64,000 nucleotides of DNA from Panax quinquefolius (Eukaryota; Streptophyta; Magnoliopsida; Apiales; Araliaceae). The translations under genes and the position numbers were made by a program. The notes under the pieces are model-generated. The model made no database searches. It was not told the origin of the DNA and saw nothing but the letters and a program-made list of their open reading frames with translations. Location of the stretch: assembly GCA_020205615.1 (NCBI GenBank), contig CM035160.1, positions 5,248,437-5,312,436 of the forward strand, read 5' to 3'. Shown here piece by piece: positions 24,171 through 34,852 of the stretch (within the stretch, counting starts at the first letter, position 1; each line of letters starts with the position of its first letter).

Positions 24171-24830
24171 TCCGATAATAACCAGCTAAGCTGAGAAAGC
24201 TACGTATTTCACATTTGATTTAGGTTGCTCCCGACTTTGAATAGCTTCAATCTTTCTTTGGTCAACGGATATTCCATGACTTGATACCACGTGCCCAAGG
24301 AATGCTACTTCCTCGAGCCGAACTTCGCATTTCTTCAACTTGGCATAAAGCTTATATTCACGAAGCTTTTGGAGTGTCGACCTCAAGTGTTGCTTTCATG
24401 ATCTTCACGGCTTTTGGAATAAATAAGGATGTCATCAATAAAGACGACCACAAAGTGATCTAAATATTCCTTGAATACTCGGTTCATCATATACATGAAG
24501 GCAGCAGGAGCATTATTCAATCCAAAAGACATGACTAGGAATTCATAATGTCCGTACCGAGTTCTGAAAGCCGTCTTTGGAATGTCATCGGTTCTAATCT
24601 TCAATTGGTGATATTCGGAAAGAAGATCAATCTTTGAAAAGAATTTGGCAACTTGCAACTGGTCAAACAGGTCATCAATACGTAGCAATGGGTACCTATT
24701 TTTGATGGTGACATGATTCAACTCCCGATAATCAATACAAAGTCGCATACTCCCATCTTTCTTTTTCACGAATAGAACAGGAGCACCCCAAGGAGAAGTA
24801 CTAGAACGAAAAAAGTCGATGTCTAACAAT
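24170..24830 (-). pseudogene. Element C reverse transcriptase
   Basis: A continuous 148-residue frame (24,829-24,383) covers RT blocks 1-5: [75 protein letters not shown] and the catalytic [15 protein letters not shown] shift at about 24,383 leads to [19 protein letters not shown] and [16 protein letters not shown] (24,386-24,186), the thumb and connection. SEYH replaces the common SGYH. Confidence 0.9.
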
Positions 24831-24838
24831 TCCTGCAG

Positions 24839-25450
24839 TTAGGTCTTTAACTCCTGAAGTTCAATAGGAGCCATTCGATATGGGGCTTTGGAAATGGGTT
24901 TTGTACCTAGTTCAAGGTCGATACAAAATTCAATTTCACGCTTTGGGGGTAGGCCAGGAAGTTCTTCAGGGAATACGTCAGGAAATTCATTAACAATAGA
25001 AATATCATTCAAAACTGACGTACTTTTGTTTAGATCCGTGACATGAGCTAAGAAAGCTTGACATCCATTTTTCAATAAACGAATAGCTTTATGGCTTGAG
25101 ATGACAGTGATTGATTTTAATGGTTTGGGTTCTTGAATTCGCATAATAGGTTGGTTAGGAATATGAAAGCTAACAACCTTACGAAAACAATCATTTTTTG
25201 CATGATGAGTAGTTAACCAATCAATCCTTAGAATCACATCAAATGCAAGTATTTTCAAAGAAATAAGATCGACAGGTAACGTGCGATTGCCGATTTGAAC
25301 TAAACAAGACTTATAAACAGTGGATGTAATGAAGGTTTCTCCTAACGGAGTTTCAACAGATAAGTCAAAGTCTAATTTCTCCGAGTCAAATTTAAACGTT
25401 GGTATAATAGGAGAAATAAAGAATGGGTAGAACCAAGTATCAAATAAGGT
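24839..25450 (-). pseudogene. Element C protease and protease-RT linker
   Basis: The frame 25,258-24,839 reads LAFDVILRIDWLTTHHAKNDC (usual DVILGMDWL) and later FPDVFPEELPGLPPKREIEF and PISKAPYRMAPIELQEL, the standard entry to RT. The protease active site lies just upstream at 25,420-25,450: the DNA encodes DTG-STHS-FIS, but one extra and one missing T turn the frame to DTWFYPFFIS. Confidence 0.85.
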
Positions 25451-25456
25451 ATATAC

Positions 25457-26698
25457 TTATTTAGAGTTTATGATAAGCTTACCCGTAATGACCTCGTTTG
25501 GGTTCTTTGCTTTCTGGGAGGTCACAACAAACGCTCTCCCTTGCACTACCGGCTTTGACTTTTCTGGGACGGCCTTTAGTGCCTCCATTCTAGCTGAACT
25601 TGTCTTTGGTGAACTACAAAATCGGGCTAGGTGACCTTCTCTTCCATAATTATAACATGCTTTGGACGGCATCGCACAGTTTGGACTAATGTGTCCCTCC
25701 CCTCCGCATTTGAAGTATATGATGGGTGGTCGTTCTTCTTCCTTAACAATGGGTGCTGGTGCTGACGTCTTTCCATCATTGTTGAATCTCCTCTTCTTGA
25801 AATGTTCATTCTTATTGTTTTGGCCCTGATTACCACCGAAGTGGTTACTATTTCTGGCCTGTTGATTCCATCCACGCTTATTATCACCGCTTCGATGACT
25901 GCTTTCACTGATATTATCATTTTGCCTGCTGCTCTCTTTTGGTTGGGTTGACTCATTATCGCGCTCCAATAACTGAGCCCTATTAACAACATCTGAATAC
26001 AAACACAGTTTATGAGAGATAAGATATTGACGTATCTCGGGTTTCAAACCTCTTAGAAACATTCGCGTCATTCTCTCCTCATTATCAACCAAATGGGACG
26101 CATGACCGAGAACAACTCGGCAAACTTGGCTTCGTCTTTGCGACACGGTCATGTTGTTTTGCTCCAGTTAATGAACTCTACCTCTTTCATATGACGAATA
26201 CTTTCGGGAAAGTATTTTTCGTTGAACGATTCTTGAAACTTCTCCCGAGAGATCTTGATGCGGCGAGGTTGAGTCGCTTCTGATTCCCACCGATGTCACC
26301 TCTGCTTCGCATGACATGAAGGTGGCAAAGGGAACCTTTTGCTCCTCGGAGCAACCCAAGACATCAAATATCTTGTTGATCTATTTTATCCACGTCTCCG
26401 CCTTAAGTGATTTTGGCTCTCTAAAAAACTCCGGTGGTCCCAGCTATTTGAACTATTTGGCGGTGACCGTCCGAGAGTTGCCAGTGTTTCCACCTGCATT
26501 TTGGATAGGAGCCGCTCTCGCCTGATGTTGCATGAATTGCATGAAGCCTCGGAACATTCCATCATTCATCATTTGGTCAGTGTTGTTGTTTGCATGAGGA
26601 TTGTCTCCTTCCTGATGCACATTGTCCTGGTTATTGATCTGTGGAGACTCAACGGTCTCCCGTGCTCCATTGATGTTCTCAATATTCTCGGATGCCAT
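25457..26698 (-). pseudogene. Element C gag, with damaged zinc knuckles
   Basis: Start taken at MASENIENING (ATG at 26,698). An N-terminal stretch of 81 residues is open, then the core (VLGCSEEQKVPFATFMSCEAE) shifts frame near 26,360 and again near 26,170. The long frame 26,152-25,457 holds the capsid C-terminus (LKPEIRQYLISHKLCLYSDVV), a Q/N/R-rich region, and both CCHC knuckles. Each knuckle has lost one cysteine to tyrosine: YFKCGGEGHISPNC for CFKC and CYNYGREGHLARFC for CYNC. A keeps both cysteines at these sites. Confidence 0.88.
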
Positions 26699-26869
26699 TT
26701 TCAAATCTTGTCACAAACAAAGGGTTAATTAACATATCACATATTATCCTATACTCTAACCGAGGCCAATTAAATACCAAATAAACTTAGGTAGGTCATA
26801 CTAAGCGAAGAATTCCTGTCTCTCCCCTCCTAGTTCTTGTCTCACATCTTAGCCAGGATCATATCCTAA

Positions 26870-26883
26870 GCTTTGATACCAAC
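26870..26883 (-). other. Primer-binding site, element C
   Basis: Minus-strand GTTGGTATCAAAGC, one G-to-A change from the usual TTGGTATCAGAGC of initiator Met-tRNA priming, one base from the LTR end. Confidence 0.8.
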
Positions 26884-26884
26884 T

Positions 26885-29652
26885 TGTGGCCTTCCAAAAT
26901 AGGTATACATCACCCATCTTGAGTCGCCAAATACATGGTACAAAAATTCAAATACAAACTTAAATATCTGACATGAAATTTGTGAGTTTTAATACAATTA
27001 TTGTCTTCTAGACAGTATACAAACTCAAAATAAGTTCTCAATACATTTATTATCACACTATTTCACAGAATAGTGAGGACTACTAATACTATCATCTGGA
27101 CCTTCACTCCGTTCCCCGACTCATTCCAGCTATATTCTCATTTCCTGAAGAGAACAGTGAAAGAAAGGGTGAGCTAAACTAGCCCAGTAAGAAATATTAT
27201 GACTAAGATAATGCAGGATAAATTATCATTAGCCTTCAACAATGTTAAATTGATAAAATACAATAGACATCAAGTTTAACTATAGCGGAACAAGCAATCC
27301 ATTAAAAGAGTCAAGTAGAGAATAAAATCTACTATCTGTTATGATTTAAAATGGTTTTTCATCACTTTTATCGCCGAGACTCGACAATAAATAATTCACA
27401 TCATCCACCTTTTCTGAGGAGGATATTCATTAGTGGTCATTTACCACAAATTATCCATGCACTCTACGGGCCAGGATATTCGTGTATTCATCGATGGTCG
27501 TGATCATGCCAACAATCCATCCATCAACGCACTACGGGCGATGAGGACTTTACCACATCATTTGTAACATTACGGTCGTGATCATACCGAGATAATCCTC
27601 GTCGTAATCATACCAAGTCTATCTACGCAAAAGCAGAATATAGATGACTTTCGACATAATATAAGCATGAGAATGATGACAATGATATAAGAATTCAATA
27701 AAACAAGTTCAAGAATTAATTTATCCGAATTGATATAGCGTCCAAATTGTCGACATGATCTTTGCTTTATAGAGTAAAATTCAAGAATGCTCGGAAGAAG
27801 AATATTTCCATGAAAAGATCTTTGGATGAAGCCTTGAATATCGAGGATATTCCACTAATTTCATGGAGTATAGAAGTCAAAACTTTAACCAATTGAATAT
27901 AATAAAGAATGGAATAACAAAGAATCACACGGCACTGCGATAGGCCGTACATACGAGTTATTCCAACGAAATAATAAATAACGGAACCCGGTCGGCGTAA
28001 AAGCGCCGCAGACGGGGATATTCAACGAGAATAATAAAAATTTTAACCGGTCCCGTCGTAAAACATGCATGTGAACATTATTCAATGTAATAATAAATAA
28101 TGGAATAATAGAAGAATTTCGATAAGTATAGGGTAGCATGCATATCTGAGTTATTCAATGAGAATAATAAATAATGGAATAACGGAAGAATTTTACCAAG
28201 TATGCGGTACTTAGGCATGACGGAGTTATTCAACATAATGATAAAGAATGGAATAATGAAGTTCTCTTCATGAAGACGAAAGAAAGAAATAATACCCCTT
28301 ACCTTTGAAAGAAGAGTGCTGGATATAGGAGTAGTGAAGTAGCAAAATACTTTTCTTCTTTCTCTCTATAGTTTCTCTCTCTAGGGTTTTAGTGAATTCG
28401 TAAGAAATAATGAAGGAATGAGCTTCTATTTATAGGAGAAGGGAATGATACTATTTAGAAAAAATAAATCACGGGTGAACAGCTAGAAGGTCACGGATGA
28501 GTTAAGTCACATACTTCTGATTTCAAGCATTCATGCAATCTATATATATATAATCCCACTATCATATATATATATATATATATTATAATCATACAATGCC
28601 AAATATATAGTCATTCCCTCCCGACAATGTAATTCCCCCCTCCCCTTTAGTCAATCTTCACATGCTAATTATATTATATATATATATATATATAATATTA
28701 TAACATCACTAACACCCATCAAATTCTCCACCACAACCCACTCACCACATTTAATATATAAAAATACTTATTATTCACACACTTCCACTCTTTCTTAATT
28801 TCCCTCACCCGATCATCTCTTTTTTTTTTCTTCCCCCCTGTCAACTTTACATATATAATATATATATTAATATCAATCTTATATATATATAAATAATGAA
28901 ACAAAACTGAGATAACTTTCTCCCGACGATTTTAAAAAATGAGAAAGTGCGGGGGTTCATATAATACGCCAACCTACAACAAATACTTCTTAAAATTTTT
29001 CCTCAACATTTTAACAACATTTATCATTAATATTATAATTCACAATATTAATCGACCAGGTCATTCCCAGGAAAGAGGGGGCTTTCCAAAGGATTTCTCC
29101 CTATTGGCGGGCAATTAGGTGACCAAACCTCTCATTGACAGAACTTCTAGACATCGTTAATATTGCAAATAATAATATTAATAACTCTGTCATCTCAATT
29201 ATTGATTAATAATATATAAAATTGAATCAAATAACGTGAGATACCATGCAACAATTACTGTGGCAATAATTGAACACAACTGAGTGACTTCTCACGTAAG
29301 CATCAATAATCAATCTGGTATGCTATTATTCAACCAGCGTATTCTTTGTACTTTTTTACTAAGAGAGTAGCTCAGCAGTTTTAAGCTGTAAAACCTCTGC
29401 CGTTATTTTCATAAAAAAAAATATTTTTGTCGTTTTCTCGATCAAATGATAATTCCGTTAATAGAGTCCACCATGATTGTCTTGATCGTCTGAATATTCC
29501 GGACCAATCAATATATTATATAACAACTTACGTACTTTTGCAAAATTTATAAATATTACCTGACTATAATTTTATATCAAATTCATTCCATAATATGTAA
29601 AAATGATATTTATAAAAAAATCATCTTTATTAAAAAAAATTGGGGTCTTACA
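26885..29652 (-). repeat. Element C, 5' LTR (complete)
   Basis: About 2.77 kb, TGTGGCC...GTCTTACA on the plus strand. It has the ~55-bp minisatellite (27,950-28,250), a minus-strand TATA box (28,426-28,435), TA microsatellites and the conserved ggctttcc...ccaaacctct block (29,080-29,133). Confidence 0.92.
28426..28435 (-). promoter_or_regulatory. TATA box of element C 5' LTR
   Basis: Minus-strand CTATAAATAG within CTCCTATAAATAGAAGC, placed like the TATA of A. It would drive the element's genomic RNA towards lower coordinates. Confidence 0.65.
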
Positions 29653-30711
29653 GAAAGCTTAATTGGTTCTTAGATTTCTTTGTAACTGGACTGGTGATGT
29701 TTTTATCAATATCACTATAAAGTGATCACTGAATCACTGATAGTGATCACAGATAGCTCAATGTGATTTACTTCCAAACTTGGTTGATAACTTGATATTT
29801 AACTACAATTCTAGTGCCAATAAGAGCATCTCGATGAGCTTGAATTTTTGTGTTATGTATATGAATGCATATGCATGGAGATACATTTAGTATGTTCGAT
29901 CTATATAGCTTCATATCTTATTTTTCTAGCACAATAGAACTGACATGCTTGTCATATATATGATCTGCTTGGCTGACATAGTGACATGCTTGAACAGAAT
30001 CAGATACACACACATTGTAGTGCACAAAATATATGTCAATTATCATACTCTCTCTTTTTACCAGCCGAACACTGGAAATTTTGAAGGAGATTAAACTGTT
30101 TTGATTTTGCAGGATCTGTTTTTATTTGCCTGTTTTCATTTGTATTTGCAGGATCTGTTTTGATTAGGCCTCGCTTTGTTTTCATTTTGAGATGGGATTG
30201 CAAGTATGCACTTTTTTCATTTTATCAAGCAAATCATTTTAGTATTTGGACGGTTGGATTGCGATTCTGTTGAAACAAATGCATTTAGTATCTGAGCTGC
30301 GATTTACATTGAATGTTGATGGACGATTGGACGGTTAGACTACTGATTTAGTTAGACGGTTGAATTGCGTTTTATTGTTGGTATTTGGTATTTGACGGTT
30401 GAATTGCGATTTACATTGAATGCATTTGGTATTTGGTATTTGTTTCCGTTGGACTGCAGTTGCATTTTGAAATGAATACATTAAATAGTCTTGATGTCTT
30501 GGTTTGAATTTGTATCATTTATCATTGTATGTAAATTGTAATATTATACACTGTTACAGCAACTAAACTTAAATATTATTATGAATTTGTGATGCACAGG
30601 TTTTTTATTTAAAAAATAAAATAAATGAAAAGGCCCGCGGGCCGGGTCACGGGCCACTTAATTCCAACCCGCCAAAATCCAGGCCTTTTTAGCCCGGCAT
30701 TGATGGCCCTG
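29653..30711 (+). mobile_element. hAT element right end (3' region)
   Basis: Non-retroviral sequence directly after element C. It contains palindromic agtgatcact words (29,721-29,750), degenerate repeats around ggatctgttttgatt and gacggttgaattgcgatttacattg (30,110-30,460), and a GGCCCG/CGGGCC-rich subterminal part (30,630-30,711) ending ggccctg. These features fit a hAT 3' end. Assignment to the same copy as the transposase at 1,674 is an inference. Confidence 0.5.
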
Positions 30712-30909
30712 ACCATGATGACTCGGCTTGGTTTGGTAGGCTTACCGTTCAGTGTCTAGGATTGTTTGTAAACTGTCTTATAATTTTTTTGATCAAGTTG
30801 ATAAAACATGATACCGCATGAATTAATTTGATAGGATAACATGTCCTAGAACTTAATAACACTCTATAACATAAAAATAATAAAACCATAAACCTACTTA
30901 CATAGGATT

Positions 30910-31290
30910 TATGACTTTTGCTCAAGAACGCACGAACAAAAAAAAAATTCGTACATGGTAACGACTTATGTTTTTGAGCTTTAGGTTTTCATAATTGAAA
31001 TAATTTGGGCATTATAACGGCTTGTATATGCAATTTATGATACTTTAAACTTGAATTAACATAAATTTAAATAATACTAAATTTACTCAAGAAGTTATGC
31101 AGGACACGAAGAACGACTAGCGTACATGGTAACAACTTATGTTCTCGAGATTTCTATCATACTATTACATAAAATTGAACATAACAACTACGTACTCATA
31201 AACTTATGAAGGACACAGAGAACGACTAGCGTACATGGCTACAATTTATGTTCTTGAGCTTATAAATTATAATATGAACAAAAAACGAAC
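30910..31290. repeat. Degenerate tandem repeat, unit 110-165 bp
   Basis: Three imperfect copies of a segment with cgaagaacgactag, cgtacatggtaacaacttatgtt and ttgagctt, starting near 30,925, 31,092 and 31,203. No coding potential seen. Confidence 0.65.
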
Positions 31291-31299
31291 ATAATAACG

Positions 31300-32880
31300 A
31301 CTAGGATTTTACCTTTTGAAGTTACAAGCTTTAACTAATTATTTGTAACTTGAAATTAATCCAACTAACAGGAACTCTCTCTTTCTAATTCTAGATTATA
31401 ACTTTGAATACTTGATTTTTGCTTTGTAAAATGGTAAGAAATAAGAAAGGATTAGGCTAGTATTTATAGGATTTTCAAACTTAGGGTATTTAGGTAATTT
31501 AGGTCATCAAACTTCCTTTCTCCCACCTGACGACATTATCTTTGTGTTTCTTTGAGGTGATGTCATGTTTACACCATGCTTTCATCATCTCTTCTCTTAT
31601 GTATTGGTTTTATTTAGTTAGGTTATCTACGGTAGATTCACAAAAAAATCGTTTAAAGTTTTTTATACTTGCGTGGATTAAGAAAGTATCGTTTACCAAG
31701 TAAAATTTGTTTGAAATTCCATCACTATCCCTTTATAGGAAGTTGAAAACTATTAATACAATGAAGAGAATTTCTTGGGACAATAAGATAAGGTAGGGGT
31801 AATATAAGAAAATAAATAATTTATTCCCCTAGAAAATTGTAAACGACAAACTTTTTGGAACAATTTTTTCTTCTAAAACGACAATTATTTAGAAATGGGG
31901 GGAGTAACTTAGTTTGGATCCTAATTTCGTCATATCAACTCAGTTACACATAACCTAATTTGATTACAACTGGTTACATTTCAACTTAGTTCATGTTTTA
32001 GTCTTCTGACATTATTGAGTTTTGTTCTGTAGTTATTCTCCTCGCATACTTCACAACAAGATGAACTTTATCAAGATTAAGAATAGACCAAGTATTAAAT
32101 CTTAGATGGAGTAGTTTAACCAATTCAATCGGTTCTAACGACACATCGTGATGACAACACCTTGAACAACAAGGGTAGAGAACCTCGCAACTTTAAAAAA
32201 TAAATATCAATATTTTATTTTATACGTATATTCTTTAAACAAAGTATGATTATATATGTTTAGAGTTCATCTTTTTTGGCTAATATTATATTAAAAAAAT
32301 AATTTGACCAGTAGTCCTCATTTTTCACCAAATATTGTACAATATTCGTTTAAATATTAAAAAGATGTCAGGATTAGCTAGCTAGGTTTGTGGGAAAATT
32401 ATTACTACTATCATATTTATTATGGTTGTTTGATAATCAAGTGACATAGGAAAGGGAAGGTATATAATTAACGAAATGTTTAAGAATTTATTATAATAAA
32501 CAGGCAAACAAATAATTACTCATAAAAAACATAATCATTTGGGACATGTGATGTTTTTCCACAACTTTATTGTTGTTTATGTTGCTCTCCCTCTAATTTA
32601 TTTTCATTTGGGGAAGAAGAACTGCATGCATGATGCTTGGGGCTTGGCCCTTTATTTATGTCTTGATGAGCTTTTCAAGATTTGCTGCACATAAAAGTAT
32701 ACTCATATGATAAGGGGTTTGATTATTTTCATAATTCAACTATAATTTTTTTTTTTAAAGATTAACAAAACATTATTTTGTGACAATTATTGCACGTAAA
32801 CGTGTAAAAAAAAAAATACGTCGCACATTAATAATCATACTAAAAATAAAAATATAGGCACCTCTAAATTCTTGAGCTCT
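31300..32880. other. Intergenic region, no gene recognised
   Basis: AT-rich and without a convincing open frame. At 31,380-31,470 there is a minus-strand TATA-like CCTATAAATACTAGCC followed by leader-like sequence, but no coding frame follows it. I do not call a gene. Confidence 0.5.
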
Positions 32881-33072
32881 ACAATCAGTGTCACACTACA
32901 TTTCACAAAAGGTGTAGCCATGGCCCATGGGTTTTCTTATTGCATTTTTCCTCGCAGTCGCCGAGGCATTTCTTGTAATCAGTTTGAACGACGTCCTCGG
33001 CCTCGGTGACATGCAATGCTGCTGCGAGAACTTGCACATAAGGAACACTGCAACAAGCTTTTGGCCTGCCAT
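32881..33072 (-). pseudogene. Ole e 6-like small cysteine-rich secreted protein (plant thionin family), broken
   Basis: The reading starts MAGQKLVAVFLMC, a typical short signal peptide. A one-base shift after codon 13 leads to VLAAALHVTEAEDVV and then YKKCLGDCEEKCNKK. A second shift leads to YTFCEM, a stop, and CDTDC. Put together, two C-x3-C-x3-C motifs are visible, the signature of the olive pollen Ole e 6-like family of small secreted proteins. The stop sits where Lys (AAG) is usual, giving TAG. Two frameshifts and one nonsense change make it a likely pseudogene, unless the assembly is wrong here. The family's molecular function is poorly known; many members are pollen or flower proteins. 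A TATA box lies about 135 bp upstream. Confidence 0.7.
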
Positions 33073-33204
33073 TTTAGATCTAACTCTGTCTTGTTGATAT
33101 CTGACTAATACTCTTCTGCGTTTTTATTTATTGTTTTGTTCTTATTTTTCAGTGTTTTTTTTTTTTAAAAAATGGGGCGAGTTGTTTTGGAGGGTGGCAA
33201 AGGG

Positions 33205-33212
33205 TATTTATA
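33205..33212 (-). promoter_or_regulatory. TATA box of the Ole e 6-like gene
   Basis: Minus-strand TATAAATA in CCCTATAAATACCC, about 135 bp upstream of the ATG, a normal plant spacing with a ~100-bp leader. The promoter looks intact although the gene is broken. Confidence 0.6.
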
Positions 33213-33571
33213 GGGATGAATTTATATTTATTAAGCAGCTTAATTTGTACACTATTAATGGGGACAAACCTTAAAGTACGGAAATGCATGTGGTTATTTA
33301 ATTTACATTTGCTAACCATGGGAGGCCTCCTACATAAAAGATAAAGCTGTACTACAAACACAATCCATGCCATAATTAGAGAAAAAGAAATGGTAAGATA
33401 CAAAATGAACGAGGCATTAAATTAAAAAAAGAAGAAGCATATTATTGAGTTTTACTGCAGATGCATGTAAGATACAAAATGAACAGATTGCTTGATAAAA
33501 CTACACATCCCACGAACAATGTTTGAAAAAGCACACAAACTTGTGCAACAAACTCTAATATGGATGCTGGC

Positions 33572-34647
33572 CTAGTTATTGTTTAGAAACATGATTCCTA
33601 GAAATCCTAGCAGGAGAAATGGTGATGCAATATTATAAGATGGATTTGAAGCAGATGTTGGATTGAGCACCGGCCGGATCCTTGGACTTGCGGTTGGAGC
33701 GGCCGGAGAATTAGGAGTTGCTGGTGTTATTTCTGAAGTAGTTTCAGCTGGTGGACTTGCCGGTGTTATATCTGTAGTGGTTTCAGCTGGTGGATTTGCT
33801 GGTGCAAATGATAATGCTTTTGAAGCTGACATTAAAAAAAAGGACAAAAAGAAAAAGGCATAGTTGTCATAAATTTGTGAAACTAAAAATTTCTTAATTG
33901 ATCAACATTTCAAGGGTCTTTCTTGATTTGATTTTAGTTCATTCTTACCTCTAGGACTAGAACTAGGACTAAAACTAAAAAGAGCAGCAGCTGTAGTAGG
34001 TGGAGGAGATGGCCCAAACAAAACAGGACCTGTCGATTTTTGAATTTTCAGTCGTATTAGTTAAACATTTTTTTTGAATGCGGATTCAGTATGTAGATCA
34101 AAGTCCCAACTTTAATGTATTTTTGCTTTCTTTATTTGTACTGTTTATCTAATGCAATGAAATTTTAGTATTTAATTACCAAAAAAGAAACAATATGTAC
34201 CTGGAGCTGGTAGAGGTACACCAGAGGCTGCAACATGGTAAAATTGACCCTTAGAGATTAATTGACACAGTGTAGGTTAATTTATGTAACTTAAACAAAG
34301 TTTTTACCTTTGCATTGTATTGGAACACTAGAAGATTTACATGCTCGTGGAAGCGAAATGGCTAGTGTTTGATTAATTGGTAGAGAAAAAGGAACATTCC
34401 CCGTGATTATGAGACAAGCACAATCCATGCCACTACTGGTGAGAGACCGGAGCGAATCACAGCAGGCTTCTGTTGGTGAACCCCCACCGCCGGTACTTCC
34501 AGTGATGAAATTTAAGCACGGGGTGAAGCTGGTCACCATTGAACTGGTGCATGGTGTGCTAATTTGCCCGTTAACAGAAATAACCGAAAAAATTAGCACA
34601 GATGCAAATACTAAACTTAGATATGAAAAGGCTTTGAAATTTTCCAT
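33572..34647 (-). CDS. GPI-anchored lipid-transfer-like protein (LTPG/xylogen type), four exons
   Basis: Exons on the minus strand: 34,308-34,647, 34,201-34,227, 33,949-34,029 and 33,572-33,825, all with GT-AG borders and phase 1 junctions, giving 233 residues. Start is the ATG of MENFKAFSYL; an upstream in-frame TTG is not used. Order: signal peptide (about 1-27, ending VNGQ), eight-cysteine lipid-transfer domain (TPC, TPCLN, ACC, DCAC, RAC, QC), NQT glycosylation site, a Pro/Ala/Ser/Thr-rich tail with two copies of a PPAETT-ITPA block suited to arabinogalactan glycans, and a hydrophobic C-terminus (FLLLGFLGIMFL) fit for GPI-anchor exchange. Such proteins bind lipids at the plasma membrane outer face or wall and many take part in cuticle or suberin deposition. 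A head-to-head relative starts 876 bp away. The 27-bp exon 2 is unusually small. Subclass not certain. Confidence 0.9.
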
Positions 34648-34845
34648 ATGGAACAATCTTGAATGAAAGACTATGCCATAAACAGTTTGTTCATATCTGG
34701 CAAGGACTTGGGGAAGGTTTATAGATTGGATGGCTTGAACAAATTTGGAGGGAAAACTGGTAGATTTGAAATTGGCCTTTTGGAGTTCAACTACCTTAAC
34801 TAACTTCTATGATCCAAGGGAGTCAGTTCTTGATTGTCTTGACTC

Positions 34846-34852
34846 TTAAATA
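34846..34852 (-). promoter_or_regulatory. Possible TATA box of the minus-strand LTPG gene
   Basis: Minus-strand TATTTAA in CCCCTATTTAAGAG, about 200 bp upstream of the ATG. It lies in the 876-bp segment shared with the divergent gene. Confidence 0.4.

Larger units (their letters stand above)
2790..29652 (-). mobile_element. Ty3/gypsy element C (Tekay/Del-like chromovirus), host of B
   Basis: Structure read on the minus strand: 5' LTR 26,885-29,652, primer-binding site, gag, protease, RT, RNase H, integrase, chromodomain-like tail, polypurine tract, then a 3' LTR starting at 22,047 that is split by element B and resumes at 4,675 down to about 2,790. The LTR begins TGTAAGACCCC on its sense strand. 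The far end of the 3' LTR (about 600 bp, matching 26,885-27,490) is missing, so no target duplication can be checked. The right flank at 29,653 starts gaaag. Long LTRs plus the C-terminal tail [16 protein letters not shown]... are typical of the Tekay/Del clade; the clade is assigned from memory of family features. Confidence 0.85.
560..30711 (+). mobile_element. hAT-superfamily DNA transposon, internally deleted and interrupted by nested retrotransposons
   Basis: The left part (about 560-2,789) has a GGGCC/GGCCC-rich stretch, a leader with a probable intron, and a hAT transposase remnant. The right part (29,653-30,711) is again rich in GGCCCG words and ends in ...ggccctg, that is CAGGGCC read inwards, the usual kind of hAT end. 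Everything from 2,790 to 29,652 is later retrotransposon sequence. That both parts belong to one element is inferred from this layout and the similar subterminal composition. No left terminal repeat and no 8-bp target duplication were found, so the left boundary is approximate. Confidence 0.5.

Noticed and set aside
31380..31470. TATA-like promoter on the minus strand
   Set aside because: No coding frame or conserved element downstream, so no gene or LTR is called.
33149..33403. Minus-strand frame of 84 codons upstream of the Ole e 6-like gene
   Set aside because: Covers the TATA box and leader; no family resemblance.
33663..33863. Plus-strand frame opposite LTPG exon 4
   Set aside because: Shadow of the Ala/Pro-rich minus-strand exon.
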